Positions 62,421 to 64,000 of a DNA stretch of 64,000 nt are shown piece by piece. The stretch's first letter is position 1, and each line of letters starts with the position of its first letter. This stretch comes from an uncultured Lachnospiraceae bacterium (GTDB lineage: Bacteria > Bacillota > Clostridia > Lachnospirales > Lachnospiraceae): contig CAJTNT010000008.1 of assembly GCA_910577785.1 (NCBI GenBank), forward strand, positions 1-64,000, read 5' to 3'. Below the pieces are notes generated by a model. The model was not told where the DNA came from. It ran no database searches and saw nothing but the letters and a program-made list of their open reading frames with translations. A program made the translations under genes and the position numbers.

Positions 62421-63554
62421 TTGAATACACTAGAAAAGCTGCTTTCCAAACGCTGGTTTGTCAAAGCAGTCAATAAAGAGGAATACTATCAAATAAAAGA
62501 CGAAGTAGGGAAGTACCAAAATTTCTTGAGCGAGAAATTAGGCTACCATATCATTGTAAACCCTTATGTGGTAAAATTAGAAAAAATCCCTGCCACCCCC
62601 GAGAACTGGATGGGGATCATGGAATTCTCTGATCCAATGGAGTATGTTTTTTTCTGCCTGACGCTGATGTTTCTGGAGGACAAGGAAGTGGACGGGCAAT
62701 TTATCCTTTCCCAGCTGACGGAGTTTATGCAAAGTATCTGGAAACAGAGTACGCTGGACTGGACCGTCTACCAGAACCGCCGCTATCTGGTGAAGGTATT
62801 GAAATATTGCGTAAAATGCGGGATTTTACAGGTATATGATGGCAGCGAGGATCAGTTTAAGAGCGACAGCCAGGCTGATGTGCTTTACCTGAATACGGGG
62901 GTGTCCCGTTATTTTATGCGCAATTTTACCAAAGATATTATGAAACTGTCCTCCGCAGAGGAATTTATCGGGGACAGCTGGGTCGGCATGGATGAAGACC
63001 GGGGGATTATCCGCAGGCAGCGTGTGTACCGCCGGTTATTGCTGTCTATGGGGATGGAACGGAGCGAAGAGACGGAAGAGGATTTCCTATATGTGCGCAA
63101 TTATGGCAAGAAGACGATCGAAAAGGACTTTTCCCGCTACTTTGACTGCGAGCTGCAGATTTACCGCAACCATGCATTTCTGGTACTGGGGGAAGAGGCC
63201 GCGATGGGAAAATGTTTCCCGGATGGGAATAACCTGGCGGACATCGCCTTGCTCTGCGCCAGGCTGGTACGGGAGAAGGTGGCGGATGGGGAATGGGAAG
63301 CCGATGTACGGGATGAAATCCTGGTGCCGGAAAATCAGTTCCTGGATCTCCTGGAACGGTGCAAAAAACTATACGAAGAAGGGTTTTGGAAAAGCTACCG
63401 GGAAATGACAGCCAGGGAATTTTGCAAGACGGTGAGCGAATATCTGCTGCAGCTGGAGTTTATCGAACCGCAGGATGGGCAGGTAAGGATACGGGGCAGG
63501 TTCTGCCGGATGATCGGGGAATATCCCATAGATTTCATGCAAGGCAGAAAATGA
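62421..63554 (+). CDS. jetB: Wadjet type I JetB (TIGR02678/DUF2398)
   Basis: The product has 377 residues from TTG 62421 (AAAGAAAGG 9 bases upstream), the usual length of TIGR02678 proteins. It starts NTLEKLLSKRWFVKAVNKEE and has the family's DUF2398 body (EFSDPMEYVFFCLTLMFLED, TGVSRYFMRNF, DRGIIRRQRVYRRLLLSMGM). It is the KITE-like partner of JetA in the Wadjet complex. A 165-base gap with a short inverted repeat precedes jetC. Confidence 0.88.
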   Translation: MNTLEKLLSKRWFVKAVNKEEYYQIKDEVGKYQNFLSEKLGYHIIVNPYVVKLEKIPATPENWMGIMEFSDPMEYVFFCLTLMFLEDKEVDGQFILSQLTEFMQSIWKQSTLDWTVYQNRRYLVKVLKYCVKCGILQVYDGSEDQFKSDSQADVLYLNTGVSRYFMRNFTKDIMKLSSAEEFIGDSWVGMDEDRGIIRRQRVYRRLLLSMGMERSEETEEDFLYVRNYGKKTIEKDFSRYFDCELQIYRNHAFLVLGEEAAMGKCFPDGNNLADIALLCARLVREKVADGEWEADVRDEILVPENQFLDLLERCKKLYEEGFWKSYREMTAREFCKTVSEYLLQLEFIEPQDGQVRIRGRFCRMIGEYPIDFMQGRK

Positions 63555-63719
63555 ACCACCCCACTGCAAGTAACGGGATATAAAATCCGTGAAAGAATAA
63601 ATTCATGGCTCAGAACGTGCCGTACAGCGCATCCCTGTGCCGTGGACAGCAACAACTTATTTGCTATGCCTATCCATGCAGTGACTAACATATTAACATA
63701 GAAAAAACAGGAGGAACAC

Positions 63720-64000
63720 ATGAGAAATAGCCGTTGGGTTGGCAGCCGGATTGGGCTGGTGGATTTCTGGTATTATGGAGATCAGGAATATGAATTTTTG
63801 GACGGGCGTATGCTGCTGCGCGGGGCAAATGGCTCGGGGAAATCCGTCACCATGCAGAGTTTCGTGCCGCTGCTGCTAGATGGAAATATGCGGCCGGAAC
63901 GGCTGGATCCTTTTGGCTCGAAGGCACGTAAGATGGAAAATTACCTTTTGGAGGAAGACGATACGCGCCAGGAGCGGACGGGATACCTGTATATGGAGTT
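63720..64000 (+). CDS. jetC: Wadjet type I JetC, N-terminus (TIGR02680), partial
   Basis: ATG 63720, with AGGAGG 6 bases upstream, begins RNSRWVGSRIGLVDFWYYGD. It has the Walker A GANGSGKS near residue 37, followed by PLLLDGNMRPERLDPFGSKA. This is the SMC/SbcC-like ATPase of Wadjet type I (TIGR02680). Ninety-three codons are seen and the gene runs off the right edge. The remaining member, JetD (TIGR02679/DUF2399, the TOPRIM-type nuclease), would be expected further right. Confidence 0.9.
   Translation, partial: MRNSRWVGSRIGLVDFWYYGDQEYEFLDGRMLLRGANGSGKSVTMQSFVPLLLDGNMRPERLDPFGSKARKMENYLLEEDDTRQERTGYLYME

Overview
The window looks like a motile, spore-forming Gram-positive gut bacterium of the Lachnospiraceae (Clostridia). 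This is inferred from gene content: a Firmicutes-type Tad/Flp1 pilus locus with a DUF5702 protein, a DUF6240 protein beside flagellin, BofA and DUF2508 genes, a SleB-like wall hydrolase, and many AGGAGG ribosome sites with some TTG and GTG starts. No rRNA, tRNA, CRISPR array or transposase gene was seen.

Bases 1-13,100 are an accessory region. One full gene of an unrecognised family (1030-2097) lies among decayed pieces of the same family. A probable type I toxin-antitoxin pair (26-codon toxin opposed by a small RNA) sits between them. Then come an AAA-ATPase/PD-(D/E)XK protein, an XRE/TPR regulator whose promoter resembles that of the ATPase gene, a BlaI/M56-peptidase pair, a GtrII-like/GtrB-like glucosyl-transfer pair on divergent promoters, and a second AAA/nuclease-like protein.

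Bases 13,100-29,200 are mostly core genes on the minus strand: rpoC and rpoB (separated here from the usual rplJ-rplL, with a very acidic repeat tail on RpoC), a Ddl-MurF fusion making and attaching D-Ala-D-Ala, an SH3/SleB-like wall hydrolase, pgi, a HIT protein and a flavoprotein-SCP2 fusion. The gaps carry palindromic elements, one a MITE-like repeat with a longer copy at 40.2 kb.

Bases 29,200-39,800 hold a leftward Tad/Flp pilus locus: prepilin peptidase, TadZ-like, TadA, TadB, TadC, a 56-residue Flp1-like pilin, DUF5702, a TadE-like protein with two Cys/His modules, a second A24 peptidase, a small TadE-like protein and an FHA protein. Bases 39,900-46,000 carry bofA, DUF2508, fliS, flagellin and a large DUF6240 protein with a possible FliK-like end.

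Bases 46,000-60,400 hold a membrane-anchored propeller/papain-like protein overlapping a methyltransferase gene, a collagen-like low-complexity protein, an OmpR-type two-component system, a solute-binding lipoprotein with a YesM/YesN-type pair (no permeases), a wrecked GH43/BIG2 surface glycosidase pseudogene, and a CMP-sugar synthetase.

From 60,595 to the right edge is a Wadjet type I anti-plasmid operon: jetA, jetB and the first 93 codons of jetC. Its intergenic gaps contain dispersed repeats. The rest of jetC and any jetD lie beyond the window.
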